Positions 10,412 to 22,258 of a stretch of DNA of 64,000 nucleotides are shown one piece after another. Source of the stretch: Dysidea avara (taxonomy: Eukaryota > Porifera > Demospongiae > Dictyoceratida > Dysideidae); assembly GCF_963678975.1 (NCBI RefSeq), contig NC_089275.1:18488220-18552219 (forward strand), given 5' to 3'. A program made the translations under genes and the position numbers. The notes under the pieces are model-generated. The model saw only the letters and a list, made by a program, of their open reading frames with translations. It was not told the origin of the DNA and did no database searches. The first letter of the stretch is position 1, and each line of letters opens with the position of its first letter.

Positions 10412-12316
10412 TTAAATGTCAGATGGTAAAGATTTTTAAAATGCACATGCAAATGCATAGCTCAACTTTAATTTATACACACAGTGACTGTTCAGTGCAC
10501 AATTTACAACTATAGCCCAAAGCTACTTACAACTAGACTTTTGACCACAACTAACCCGTTTTTGCCCCTGTCTTGTTCAAGATATTTTGCATATCATATA
10601 GATAACTACACTCTTAATCCACAACACATCTTGCATTAAAGAAATTACTAATTGTGCATTTTACAACTCAAGTACTTGAACCCAATTACACAAGAGAACA
10701 TCAATGAGCTTGAGAAATGATGGGATTGATAGGTATATGTTCACTAAATGTGTGTGTGGTGTAGGGATACGTAGTTAGCTACCTGTAGTCTGTCCCACTG
10801 TCAATTGGCTTGAAAGCTGAAGGGTTTGAATGCATTTGGAGCATAGCTTATTATAGTGAAATACTAACACCTGTTCTAATCATAAATACTTGTGCTAGTA
10901 AGTAACACTTTATCGTAGATAATAATAAATAGCAAATGGAACATATTTCAAACTAAGCTGGAGGGTGAAAAGGTATGTACAGAGCTTTCAGGTAAAATGC
11001 CATCTGACACCCATGCATTGGTTTGGTGTAGAGAATTTGAACTATGGTATATAAACAGATTAGTTTGTTAACTGATGAGCAAAACTATATAGGTACGTAC
11101 CAGTACACTAACACACAATAATATAATATAGTGGATAAATAAGACACAATGCATGCAGTGCTGATTCTGCTAAAGAAAGATTTTGCTACCATAGCTACTG
11201 TGTGTCAAACATTCAAGTAATCTGATAGTGGCTTGTTAGCCTGCATGTTGTGCAAAACTGATTGGCTTGTGATGAAAATTATATACGACATTCTAGACAG
11301 AGTGGCTATATTTTGTGCAAGATCATATACATAGTAATACCAGTATGCATGGCCATATGCATATACATTGGCACATATTGGTACAAGCACATAATGTAAA
11401 GATCATTATGTTGATACAATAAATTATATGGTGCACATGTTGAAAGAATGTAGCTATACACAGTTGCAGTTATATTGTGTGTTTGTATAATGTAGAAAGA
11501 CATCATTAATGCTTTTGTTGAGTAGCGAAACTGAAATTTATGCCACTTAATAGTCCATTTACCCTTACTTCCAATCTTATAATATTGAATTATTATTCGT
11601 AAACAAGTTACTTTACTATTTTCTGTGCATGTAAGTGCATGTGGAAGAACAATTTGTGAAATTTAGATTACAGTGTAGTTACATGTTGACAAGTGAGTGT
11701 AAGCAAAAATCAACAATGACTACTAGTGCATACATAATTACAGTTGAAATAGTTACTAAATGTAAAACATTAAGGGATTTGAAATAAGAGACCAGACTGT
11801 ATATCACAGGTATGGGGAAATCGCTACATTAGCAATGGAATTAAATATATACATGTATATTTCGCTTAATATGTCAAAGTAAGTAGGGGTATCCCACATA
11901 GTTATCGCTAGCTAATTGGGCTTAACTATAATCCTACACAATAGCTATAACTGACTAACTTTGGGGTTTGATCATATCACTCACTTTTTAGTGAAACTGG
12001 TTGTATGATCCATCCATCCATCCTAGGCTGTGGCATCCTTAGGCTATCCACTTATCCTCTATACAAGCCTAGTTTTTAAAAAATTCTATGACGGCTACTG
12101 TATATAGGTTTGCAATGCTAGATTTTGACCTTAAATTCACTGTTGCCCTCCCATAAAGGTACTTTTGTTGTGTAAAAATATTTCTATGATACTTATATTC
12201 TAGGATGCCATAATGAATTGGATTTTGTTTGGGGGATATTTCTACCAAACAGTATAATGACATAATTTTTATGCATTTACACATTTATCCTGAAAGTATT
12301 ACAGTATTTTTCCAGA
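10412..12316. other. Intergenic region upstream of beta-helix gene, copy A
   Basis: About 1.9 kb of AT-rich DNA conserved in all three copies. The short frames here are not supported as genes. It probably includes the promoter of the downstream gene, but no defined motif was found. Confidence 0.5.
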
Positions 12317-15300
12317 ATGTTACCGATTGTTTGCTGTGACGCTTTGCTACTGCTCCTGGCATTATTCTGAACTACCACAACTGGTAGTGTCTACACTGTG
12401 ACACCTGATGATTACTACTATCCTAACACTACATGTCATCATTGTCATCCTCTAAAACACTACCTGTTCAATGCCACTAAATACTTCACCTCTAACACTC
12501 AACTACTCTTCCTACCAGGAATACATCACCTTCATACTGATCTTATAATACAAAATGTCCACAACATTTCACTCATTGGAAATAATACTGCTAGTGGCAC
12601 AGCACCAGATGTAGTCATTCTTTGCAATGCTAGTATTGTTATTAGCGTAAAATTTATCAATGTCACAAACTTAACAATAAACAATATTGACATCAATGAT
12701 TGTACAAGTTACACTCCTTTACATGATGATGATCATGGCTATGCAATGTTGGTAATTAAAGAGTGTAGCAGTGTACTGCTTCATCGAATACATATCAGTA
12801 AAAAGTTTCTACATATCACAATGTATGCCTTAATAGGAATCAATATTTTGGGTGACTTAAAATTTAGTCATGTGATGTGTTATGGAATTTACCTGTATTA
12901 CAGTGGAACAAATTTAGCAATGAATAATTCTGTTATTTCAATTAATTCATACAAATTGCATTGTGATGATAATTGTGATTTGAGTAGTCCAGTTAGTCTA
13001 TTAGTTCTACATGTCCCAGTAAAGAATTTTAAGGTCATATTAAACATCTCTAACAGTAGTAATCAAGAAGTCCAACAAATAACTCACTGGCAAATACCTG
13101 CATTTCACATTACAGGAAACACAGCAGTATTGATAACAGATTGTGAGTTTGTTAGTAATAATTATCTTGGAAACTTTTTTAGTTTTGTTGGTACAAATAA
13201 TACTATTAAGTTAGCTAATTGTAGGTTCTTAAACAATGCAGCACAGTTTCAGTTAATATCTGTAATCATGGAAAATAATGCAACTGTGCATGTAAATAAT
13301 TGTATATTCCTACACAATGAACTGAGTGATGCACTAATATCGTTGACTGATACAGATGAGGCAATTATCTCAAATTCTGTGTTCCATAATAATAGTAATG
13401 GAAAGATGCTACACACTAAAAGTAACCTAAAACTCAGAACACTGATATTAGATAACAGTAATTTTTCTAATAATTATCACACAAAGAATGTGACACATGG
13501 TAATGTTATTGAGTTATTCAGCACTAACATTATTTTGATCAATGACGTAATGTTTCACATGAATTTGATGTATAGAAGTATTATTCAACTAAATTTTAAC
13601 AGTTTAATTCTCCTGCGAAATGGAACAACAACGTTTCTTAAAAATGTAGCAATATGCATCATAGACTTCAACTATGAAAACCGTGAAGAAACTGTAGCTA
13701 TAGCAGAAAACACTGCATTAATTTTCTACAAAAATCGTGTTTGTAAAATTTTTATTTTGAGTTTACTGCCTTTTCCATTATGCATTTTTCAGTACTATAG
13801 TGATACTCAACTTACTGATCAAGTTTCAAAAGATAAAAACTATTCAATCATTTTTTATACTAATTATTACAGCCCACAAGTACAGTGCTACAATTATATG
13901 CCACTAGACACTTGCCGCTGGTATCCGGAATCATCGTTTTCAAACATGCTCCCATCTGATGTCAACAAGAAGTACATAAAATTTACAAATCTATCAGTTA
14001 ATTATCATGTATTACCACAGATTTCTAGAAATACACTTTGTACCTGCAAAGATAATGAACATCCTGATTGTAGTATAAAAGAATTAGGTTATTTGTTTTC
14101 TGGACAAACCATGAATATATATGTTTCTTACAACACCAAAGCATTTACAAACTCAAAAGTAAAAATTGCATTTGAGACTGCTGTCAACCAGTTGTATGCA
14201 ACACCATGTATTATCAATGTTATAGAAACCATGCAAAATACCAATAGTAGCTGTGCCAACGTGACATGTACAGTGGTTTTCCCAACAGACAAATGGTGTG
14301 CAATATTTCTGAAAACTCCTTCACAATCAAATGATTATCTCAATATGTTTTACATAAAGCAACATTCGTGTCCACCAGGTTTTATTAAAATGGCAAAAAG
14401 ATGTGTATGCTATCCAAAAGTTACACAATATGGAGCAGCGGCGGAGGAAGTAGTTGATATGAGGGGGGGCTGGGCTGACCCAGACTTATTTCTATAGTTT
14501 GGTAAGGTGAGACCAAAAAAAAAAAAAAAGGGTCACAACCAACTGACAAGAGCTTTCCACCTCACCAGCTACCATTTCTAGCTGATAAACAACATAAAAA
14601 TCCTTACATAGCTCGCTACACACTGACTACTTTATTAGAGTGACTGCTCTATTAGAGTATCTCGATCTTTATCACGGTTTTTAGCCCCACTCCAAGAAAG
14701 ATAATTTCGGTGTGATATCATTCTGAGGGGGGGCTAAGCCCCCCTCAGCAGACCGAGGGGGGGCTTTAGCCCCCTAGCCCCCCCCTTTCCGCCGCCTATG
14801 CTATGGAATAACCAGTTGCAACATTGATTATCAAACTATACTATGTCCTGCTAATAGTTGGATATCTGCTACAACTCACAACAACTCCTACATTTATCAT
14901 ATTAGGCCACAATGCCCATTCCATTATTGCTTGCCTCATCCATCACTCCTTAACTTCTCCACTCCTAACTCACAATGTCAGTTTAATAGGTCAGGAGTCA
15001 TGTGCGGTCATTGTCAGCAAGGCCTCAGCAGTGTTTTTGCTTCCTCCAAATGTCAACTTTGTTCCAATATCTATTTGTTCCTTATCATACCTATTGCAAT
15101 AACTGGTCTTCTCTTAGTTTTTATGCTCTTTATAGTGAACCTCACAGTAACTGAAGGAACCATCAATGTCTTCATTTTCTATGTAAATGTCACTGGCATA
15201 CATGCAACAGTGCTACTTCATACTAACACATTAGCTTATATGTTTACATCACTAGCTAATTTTGATTTGGGTATTCAGACATGTTTCTACAATGGTATGG

Positions 15301-16202
15301 ATGACTATGCTAAGATATGGTTACAATTATCATTTCCCTTCTACCTCATCTTCATTGCTACATCACTCATCATAACAAGTCGTTACTCCACTACAATACA
15401 GAGGCTCACTGCACGTAGAGCACTACCTGTTCTTGCTACACTATTCCTATTGTCCTATACTAAAATACTCCACACAGTATCCATTGTCTTGTTCTCCTAT
15501 TCCACCATCACTCAACTACCCAGTGAACAGTCTACATTAGTGTGGTCAGTAGATGCTAATGTGCCACTACTTGGAGTAAGATTTATCATCTTATTCATAA
15601 CATGTCTCATCATATTCCTGATACAAGTACCCTTTACCATTATCTCGTTGTTTAGCAGGCCACTCCAGAGATTCCATTACATCAACAAATTTAAGCCACT
15701 ACTGGATGCTTATCAAGGACCATACAAAGATAAATTCTACTACTGGCCTGGTTTACAGTTAGTGATGCATATTGTGTTTCTGGGAATTTCTACATTAGAT
15801 AGAAACACTATCCTTGGATTTGGCAACATTATTGCAGCTGCAATATGTGTAATGACTGGAATAGCACATCCCTTCAAAACTAAATTCCACAATTATCATG
15901 AACTACTGCTACTTCTAAATTTTCAGATTTTATATATTGCTGTGCATCACAATTTCAGTGTGACCACTATCAATACAGTTATTGCTATGGCTACAGTTCA
16001 CTTCACTCTTATTGTGGTGTACCACATCATCACTTACATGTGTGGTGGAGTGATCAGGAACAAGATACAACAAGGTGTGAACACAGTTATGGGATGGATT
16101 AGGAAGAGACCAACACTACAAAGTTTTCAGCTTGCTAACGTTCCTGAAGTTGCTTTCAACTATTGTGAATATCGAGAGCCTTTGCTGGAACAAGAACAGT
16201 GA
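12317..16202 (+). pseudogene. Beta-helix / Cys-rich / multi-TM surface protein, copy A (broken)
   Basis: The start is taken at ATG 12317 because it opens a signal peptide (MLPIVCCDALLLLLAL), identical in position in copies B and C. Codon 18 is TGA (12368-12370; TGG in B), inside the signal peptide. Next comes about 600 aa of Asn/Ser/Ile-rich repeats typical of a right-handed parallel beta-helix (for example VLITDCEFVSNNYLGNFFSF), heavy in N-glycosylation sites. A Cys-rich linker follows (CPPGF, then RSGVMCGHCQQG...C..C), then about eight hydrophobic TM segments and a short tail ending EYREPLLEQEQ. A 367-bp element (14435-14801) interrupts the gene before the Cys-rich linker and shifts the frame. 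I know this architecture from sponge surface proteins of unknown function, possibly receptors. Frame 12398-14497 is open; frame 14931-16202 is open. Confidence 0.8.
14435..14801. mobile_element. 367-bp GC-rich TIR-like element inserted in beta-helix gene A
   Basis: Ends are imperfect inverted repeats (GCAGCGGCGGAGGAA on the left, TTCCGCCGCCTATGC on the right). TATGGA flanks both sides (14429-14434 and 14802-14807) and is single in copy B, giving a 6-bp target duplication. Inside are an A-run of about 15 and strong G-run/C-run hairpins (GAGGGGGGGCT with AGCCCCCC). Insert plus duplication is 373 bp, so it shifts the reading frame by one. Absent from B and C at the same site, hence a recent insertion. 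Confidence 0.8.
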
Positions 16203-17952
16203 ACACAACCACTAATTGCACATCACATTATATAAAATTCTGCAGCTATGCCAATGATGTATGTATATTAGCATGGTAAATGCACTTGCACTTTTTCAGG
16301 CATTCATGCAGACCCCATTAAATATGTAACTAACACCATCCATAGCTTGGCATGTGAGTATGGTGCCAACCTGGAATTTGGTCAACTTACACTCCTGGTG
16401 TGGTGCTGTTCCTAGATGTAATTTTAAGACAATAGGTTAAACACATGATGAGTTATGACTCATCAAACTTGGAAATTTGGAAAGGCTATAAGACCCTTAC
16501 TGTATGATAATATTCTAATACTTCTCTGTGCATTTATGGGGTTACATGTTAGTTAGTGTTGCTATTAACATTTAATTGTTTTGTTAAATCCTTTGCATAT
16601 AATAGCTACATCCTGTGCATATGTATGATCATGATGTACATACAAAATACCATTAAATTTAGTATGCAGTACATATAGTCAACTATAAGCATAGATGATA
16701 TACAGTACCAATTTTACACAATAATGCTTCATATGTGACCCGGTCTGAAAAACCAGTTTTACAGCCTTTACCACTTAACAAATAATAACTTGTAATTGTT
16801 CTGTGAACAAGGTATAGCTAGCAACCAAAACTTAGTTAGCTCAGAGCTGTTGTATATATAGCACAGTAATGGGGCAAAGTTTCAAGTAAGGCATGGGGAG
16901 TTGTCCGTAAACAAACTTGGATATCTTGAACTTTTATCAGGCCAGGTCACATTATGTAGTTCCACATTTAGGGTTGATTCAATATGTAGCTGAACAAAGG
17001 TATTCACATTCACAACAGAGTATTACAAAAGGTGGTACAGTAACTGATTACAAAATGACTGATAACAGCAAATAATGCATGCTAAATAATGTTTTAGTTA
17101 CATGTAGCTACATGTATGCTTGTGTATAGTGAAGCACATAGAAATGTGTGGAACATTAGAGACATATATATGTAAAGGAACCACTATTGATTACTTTATT
17201 GCAGTGATGATAGTACTAATAGTTATAATCAAAAAACAAAATTATATTGAACTAAAGAACCTCATGGATTTTTATAATATAGCTGCTACTTTGTTAAATG
17301 ATTGGCTGACTAACTGAATGCATGACCCACTGACTGACAGACAGACTGACTGACTGACACACTAACTGTTTGATTGACTGACTCACTGATTGATTAATTC
17401 ATTCATTCATTCATTCATGCCAGCCTGACCAACCAACCAGTCCTACTGACCGATTCAGAAAGTAGAAATTAGGATTTGAATGTACTCACATGTATGGCGT
17501 CACATTTTTAGCCACATAATTAATTTGTTGAAAATTTACACTATCATATAACTGCACTCGTACTACAGTGAATTCCCTTATGCTCTCAATCACTTGATAC
17601 AAAATCTTGTTTGTTGTACCATACAAGGCACATGCTGGCACTAAAACTATTGTTGAGATTGTGCTTTCTAGTTAAAACACCAGAAGAATTCATTTGTGAA
17701 GTAATACCCTTACAGTAGCTAAAACATTAAGTATAAAATATAGGAAATTTGTAATTCATTAGTAGTATACAGCTCAGAAATAAATGAATAGGAAATAACA
17801 TATGTGACTGCCACGTTCAAGAAGACCAACCTTTCATTTTGCTAAACGCTTGAACATTTGGTCTAGATACAGTATAATAATTATAGTAAGTGCTGCTTTC
17901 ATTGTAACTTAAAATGAATATTATTACTCATAAGATGAAAGAACATAGTTAC
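16203..17952. other. Intergenic, copy A, between beta-helix gene and ABCC exon
   Basis: The two genes converge here. 17305-17425 is low-complexity DNA of ACTG/GACT and then CATT tetranucleotides. A 'TATGTGACCCGGTCTGAAAA' sequence at about 16732 resembles the end of the TGTGAC...TIR family seen at 34870. No gene seen. Confidence 0.5.
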
Positions 17953-18120
17953 CTATAGTCTGGAACCATATTTCAATTTTTCCACTGTTCTAGCTATATC
18001 CTTAAGTCTTTCATACTCTACAGGACCAGTTCTCTTTACCATACTATGAAATATTGAGTGCTGTTTCTGTAGGAGGTTAAATGGTGTATCAAACTCTATC
18101 ACTTTACCTGAAGATAAAAC
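17953..18120 (-). pseudogene. Orphan last exon of an ABCC/MRP-type ABC transporter, copy A
   Basis: 168 bp open frame in phase 0 from an AG acceptor (TTTGTAG|GTTTTA) to TAG at 17953-17955. It reads VLSSGKVIEFDTPFNLLQKQ then SIFHSMVKRTGPVEYERLKD, the end of the second nucleotide-binding domain of full-length ABCC transporters (after the D-loop/H-loop: 'V...G.V.EFD.P..LL'). The preceding exon is present in copy C but not here: similarity to C stops about 11 bp beyond the acceptor and is followed by a palindrome. It cannot make a transporter by itself. Confidence 0.8.
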
Positions 18121-18144
18121 CTACAAATCGCACTGACTCAAAAT

Positions 18145-18190
18145 GTTAACAAGATATATGCACTGCTACCAGTGCGTATATCTCATTAAC
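18145..18190. repeat. Near-perfect palindrome at the duplication junction, copy A
   Basis: Arms of 21 bp: GTTAACAAGATATATGCACTG (18145-18165) and CAGTGCGTATATCTCATTAAC (18170-18190), with a 4-bp loop. The same palindrome is in B at 42599-42644. It lies about 15 bp from the point where A and B stop matching copy C. Confidence 0.85.
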
Positions 18191-18274
18191 TTGAGACGTT
18201 GCACACCTAATAGGAGTGTACACTATATTCAGAAATCATCAGATTTCTTTGATGTTATACTGTTATTCTCTTCT

Positions 18275-18563
18275 CTTATATATGGAATCAAGCAAGCTGT
18301 GATTGTGGGATTGAATTCTGCCAAACAACCTGTGATTGTGGGATTCAGTTTTAATACATCAACAGTAGTTTTTTTTTTTACTTTTGTAAATGTAGCGATT
18401 AAAGTAACATAATTAACACTAGTCTCTTAAAATCGCTATTAATAATACTAGCAAAAAATAAAATCAAACTACTATTTGATGTATTAAAATTGAATCCCAC
18501 AATCACAGTTTGTTTGGTAAAATTCAATCCCACAATCACAGCTTACTTGGTTCCCTATATAAG
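18275..18563. mobile_element. Fold-back MITE-like element, 289 bp, copy A
   Basis: Long inverted arms (about 90-95 bp). The left arm carries two copies of TGTGATTGTGGGATT and the right arm carries two copies of AATCCCACAATCACA. Both arms end in the CTTATATA...TATATAAG region. The middle is AT-rich with no coding capacity. The frame over 18143-18412 is produced by these repeats and is not a gene. Confidence 0.8.
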
Positions 18564-19361
18564 GGAAGGGTATAGCAACTAAAGATTTTGCCAATTAGGT
18601 GGGTCTACATGCTAAAGTAGAACATATTAGTTATTCCACAGGCACTCGTGCTTTGCTTGTAATAACTATTATATATATAATAAGACTTATCCAAAATGGT
18701 AAAGCATGTAGTGGTGAGGTATGTCTCTGGAAATGGAATTGATCATGTCCTAACTACTTGTGAATTATGCATACTGTATAGTAGAAACTTTGACAGTATA
18801 AAACTTTGATGAATCCAATTAGCAAAAAAAACTTAGGCAAATTGCCACACTTCGTCATATACCACATATTGCTTGTAGAAAACAACATTTGCATGAATAT
18901 GCTTTGATTTGTATGTTGCGAAGTATATGAATTTTGTAAAACAGCTGCCTCTCGTAAACTCTGCAGGTGTACTAATAAAGGTGGTCTAATATTAGGGGTG
19001 ACTATAAACTAATCTATGTAGTAGAAATGTATAGAATGCTGAGTTAGCTCTCAAAGTTCCCCTTCATAAAAGACACTGTATACATACAAATTTTCATGGG
19101 ACGCAATTTTTGCTGTTATTTACCGTTAGCAAATTTTCATCTTGAAAATTAGCAATTATCAAGATTGGCTCTATGTTTTCTAATAGGTAAAAAAACAAGT
19201 GATCCTCAAAAATAAAACTGCAAAAATCCTGACCATACCTCGAAAATTTGTATATAATTATTATGGTGCACCTCTATGGAATGTATGCAGTACTAGACAG
19301 GATTAAATGATATCAAATTACGGTTGCAGTATAAGAACATGTTAAGATCTCAGATCACCTT
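18564..19361. other. Intergenic, copy A
   Basis: AT-rich DNA with no gene or clear element recognised; nearly collinear with B 43008-43829, where B has an extra hairpin arm (43079-43130). Confidence 0.5.
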
Positions 19362-19595
19362 TTATAGCAAAAATACTTTCATCCTAATAATGTAACCCCC
19401 ACAGATAGTTAACAAGTTGCAAAGCACAATGGACAAAATGTTGATGTTGGACAAGATTATGGTGATGGTAGAGAAGCCAGTAACCATGGAACCGATATGA
19501 CACAAACCAACAACAATCTGATTCAGGTGCTCCTGATATAGCCAGTACTGACCTATGAGTACTATAAATAGGTACAGATTTCTTCTCTTTTCCAT
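19362..19595 (-). CDS. Hypothetical short hydrophobic ORF, copy A
   Basis: A 77-residue frame beginning MEKRRNLYLFIVLIGQYWL, with two or three hydrophobic stretches and no family I recognise. It lies 3' of the TRAF gene on the same strand and is kept in B (43830-44063) with one amino-acid change. With copies this similar, conservation of an open frame is weak evidence; it may be an exon of something larger or chance. Confidence 0.2.
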   Translation of the reverse strand: MEKRRNLYLFIVLIGQYWLYQEHLNQIVVGLCHIGSMVTGFSTITIILSNINILSIVLCNLLTICGGYIIRMKVFLL

Positions 19596-19718
19596 AATGA
19601 ACTCTGTGTTTTAAAATATACTACTAATAATAACATTACACAAATCATATTAAAACTTTAAACGTGGCCCTAAAAAGCTGCAATATATGTTGTAGTTCCA
19701 AATGTAAATACAGTATGG

Positions 19719-21110
19719 CTATACTTTACTAACTTGGAGGAAGATACAATCACCTTTGAGATACTGACATGTGAGAGTGACCTTGTGGAGCTCTTCATTA
19801 GAAATGAACTGCTGTCTTCCCCAACCTCTAGCTCTATCACCATCAGTGACTCTACCAGCACTATCATCTTGGGGACGATCATCATAAGCCACTGTACTTG
19901 AATAATGATAACAGTCACTGATCTGGTTCAACAATGTCACTTCAAACTCTCCCCTCAGTGGCCATGCTAGCTCATCATCATGTGGACCCTTCATGAGGCA
20001 CAAGTACACTGACAGATGAGTACCTATAGAAGTCCTATTGCCAGCAGGGTAAACACACAGACACATCTTGTATTCTATAGTAACATCAGTGTAGAATGCA
20101 TCACTGCACCATATAGTACTATCTGCTTTTTTGTCATGAAACTCGGTGATACTGACAGTTACTGGACACACTTGATTACCTGATTTTGTCATTGCCACTG
20201 CAGCTGTTAACTCAATACATCGCTTAGCTATTGCTAAAAACCATGTATCACTATCAACAACACAAGCATCTTCATCGGGATCTTGGGGAACAAGTGTCTG
20301 TACTACAAGCATTAGTGTATTGATTTGTTTCATTGCAGTGGTGAGTTGTGATTTTGCACCAGACAGTTCTTTATCAGAGGCTGTAAGTCGACATTTTGTC
20401 AAGGACAGATGTTCTTTCATCTTCTCATCTGCATGTTTCTCTACGTCCTTACGCTTTATCCTCTCTTCACACCCCACATTGTGATACTCACACTATATCA
20501 TCTCAAGAGGACACTCCTTCCTGTGTGCTTCCATGTCTTCACGAGGGACACTCCCTACCTCACACTTATTGGGACAGGGTAGGGAAAGCTTGGAACATTG
20601 CTCCTTGTGTTCTCCCACAATAAATTGATGTTCTCCTGTAATGTGGCAGTACTGACAGTCAACCTTACGACTTACACACATGGTCTCAACATGACTGGTA
20701 AGATATCGTCGCTGTAACATCTTTCCACACTCATTGGAACATTTCACATCCTCAAACTGACAACCGTCACTGTTTCCAAGGTGATTTTTGATGTCATTCA
20801 GTTCACCGTGTCAATCACAACCTCTGTCCTTGTTAGTACACATCACATGAAGACTTTTAACTTCTCGATCAAGTTGTTTGTTGGGAAATGTAACAAACTC
20901 TTCATCACGACAAATAGGGCAAGCATTGGTAACAGTAGCGGCTTTCTTGATATTATCCAGACAAGACTTACAGAAAACATGTCCACAACACGTAGTGAGG
21001 TAAGGATCTCGGCTCGGGAGATGACAAATGTTGCAGACATAACGATCTGGCGTGGTATCGACAAATTTGTACTCGTATCCACCAGTTCTATTGGGCGTGG
21101 CTATGGCCAT
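19719..21110 (-). pseudogene. RING-TRAF (MATH) gene, copy A, two nonsense codons
   Basis: Collinear with the intact 463-aa gene in copy B. The single-exon frame is preserved throughout except for TGA at 20811-20813 (Trp in B) and TAG at 20493-20495 (Gln in B). The RING (CNIC...CGHVFC.SC...CPIC), TRAF zinc fingers, short coiled coil and MATH domain (YKMCLCVYPAGN, ARGWGRQQFI) are otherwise complete. A protein stopping at the first nonsense codon would hold the RING alone (99 aa). No frameshift was seen, so the loss is recent. Confidence 0.85.
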
Positions 21111-21138
21111 TATGTTGAACTACTAGTCTCGTCCTCTT

Positions 21139-21277
21139 AGACCCACTTTAGGATATTTAGCTCAAAGATTTTCGCTTAGGCTCCTAGGCTATGGGTAAAC
21201 ACCTCGAACAGGCTCTGCCTTCTGTGTACACCCTCCAGTGCCTAACTGGTAAAGTAGATAATAACAATAACAATAAC
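21139..21277. other. Extra DNA upstream of TRAF copy A, absent from B
   Basis: Between GTCCTC and the palindrome, A has about 140 bp that B lacks (B goes directly from GTCCTCGCAG into the palindrome). It ends in (AATAAC)n. The origin is unclear: either an insertion in A or a deletion in B. Confidence 0.55.
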
Positions 21278-21368
21278 ACCCATTCTCCGGGGTGGCGCTT
21301 ATCGATTAGAGATTATAAGTGCCCCTCCGAAAATCTCTAATCGATAAGCGCCACCCCGGAGAATGGGT
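21278..21368. repeat. Perfect 37-bp-arm palindrome upstream of TRAF copy A
   Basis: The left arm 21278-21314 (ACCCATTCTCCGGGGTGGCG...) and right arm 21332-21368 (...CGCCACCCCGGAGAATGGGT) are exact reverse complements around a 17-bp loop. It lies about 170 bp upstream of the TRAF start and is also present in B, where both arms differ in a matching way. Confidence 0.9.
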
Positions 21369-22258
21369 CTGCGCAAGGGTCTGCGAGGACGACACTACTG
21401 AACTACAATGATTCAGTACTACAATATCTACTTGTCCCAAGCGACTTGTCTTACTTAATGGACGGTAGACTACCTGGAGAAATCAGTGAACGTGGGAGCA
21501 GAGCTCGGAGCAGAGAGAGTGGCGGCCTGAGAGACAGCACGAAACCGAGGCCAAGAGCCTGGGACTATTCGAACTAATGCACCTATCAATATTAAGCCCC
21601 ACTACCCCCCTCCCGGGAGTACACGGGGGAATAATGGGGATTTGATCCCATTTGACCTTAAATCGCCCCACTACTGGGGCATTTGACTGTTCAAAAATTT
21701 TAGCACTTGCTTGACTTCAGCCCTCGGGGCTAAAAAAAGGGGGCTAGTTGTGGCCAAAAAGCTAGTTGTAAGAGACTTTTGGCTAGTTGTAAATGGTGAT
21801 TGGGCTAGTTGTAAAAGTCAGGCTAAAATAGCAAGCTGCACCACAGAAAAGTATAACCTCAAAGTTACATATAATAATCTATGTACACATGTGTGCAGCT
21901 TAAATCTCTTACAGGGATTTGGCTAAAAGTACCTGAAGATCCTATCTTGAGATGGCTATTTTTCAAAAAAATTCTCCACTTCACTATTTGATTAGAGATT
22001 GCCTCTACAATTCAGCCTATAGTCATAGTTACTTTTATTACAGTCCATGACTAAAATTGCCCTAAAATCTAGCTACTAATTGTACAATAGTTTATCCTAA
22101 AAAAACTACTTTCAAACCCTGTAACTGCTGCCTCTATATGTAGCTCTTTTAATCCTTTCAATTCACCATTTCCTTAGATTTCAGTCATTTCTCTCAAATT
22201 GCTTCCAGATTCAATCTCATCACAGCTACATTTCAAAAATTTCCTGGGGCAGTATATA
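21369..22258. other. Intergenic, copy A, with short 'GCTAGTTGTAA' repeats
   Basis: 21740-21830 has a 21-bp motif (GGCTAGTTGTAAGAGACTTT) present once here and three times in tandem in B. No gene recognised. Confidence 0.5.

Noticed and set aside
11205-11506. Two overlapping minus-strand frames upstream of the beta-helix gene
   Set aside because: Low complexity, no family, and frame length varies among copies A, B and C; not supported.
12368-12370. Selenocysteine or read-through at the TGA in the signal peptide of copy A
   Set aside because: Copy B has TGG at this codon and C has CGA; a signal-peptide position is not a plausible recoding site, so simple nonsense mutation is more likely.
18143-18412. 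89-residue frame in copy A and its partner in B
   Set aside because: It crosses a palindrome and the left arm of a fold-back MITE; the repeats explain its open frame.
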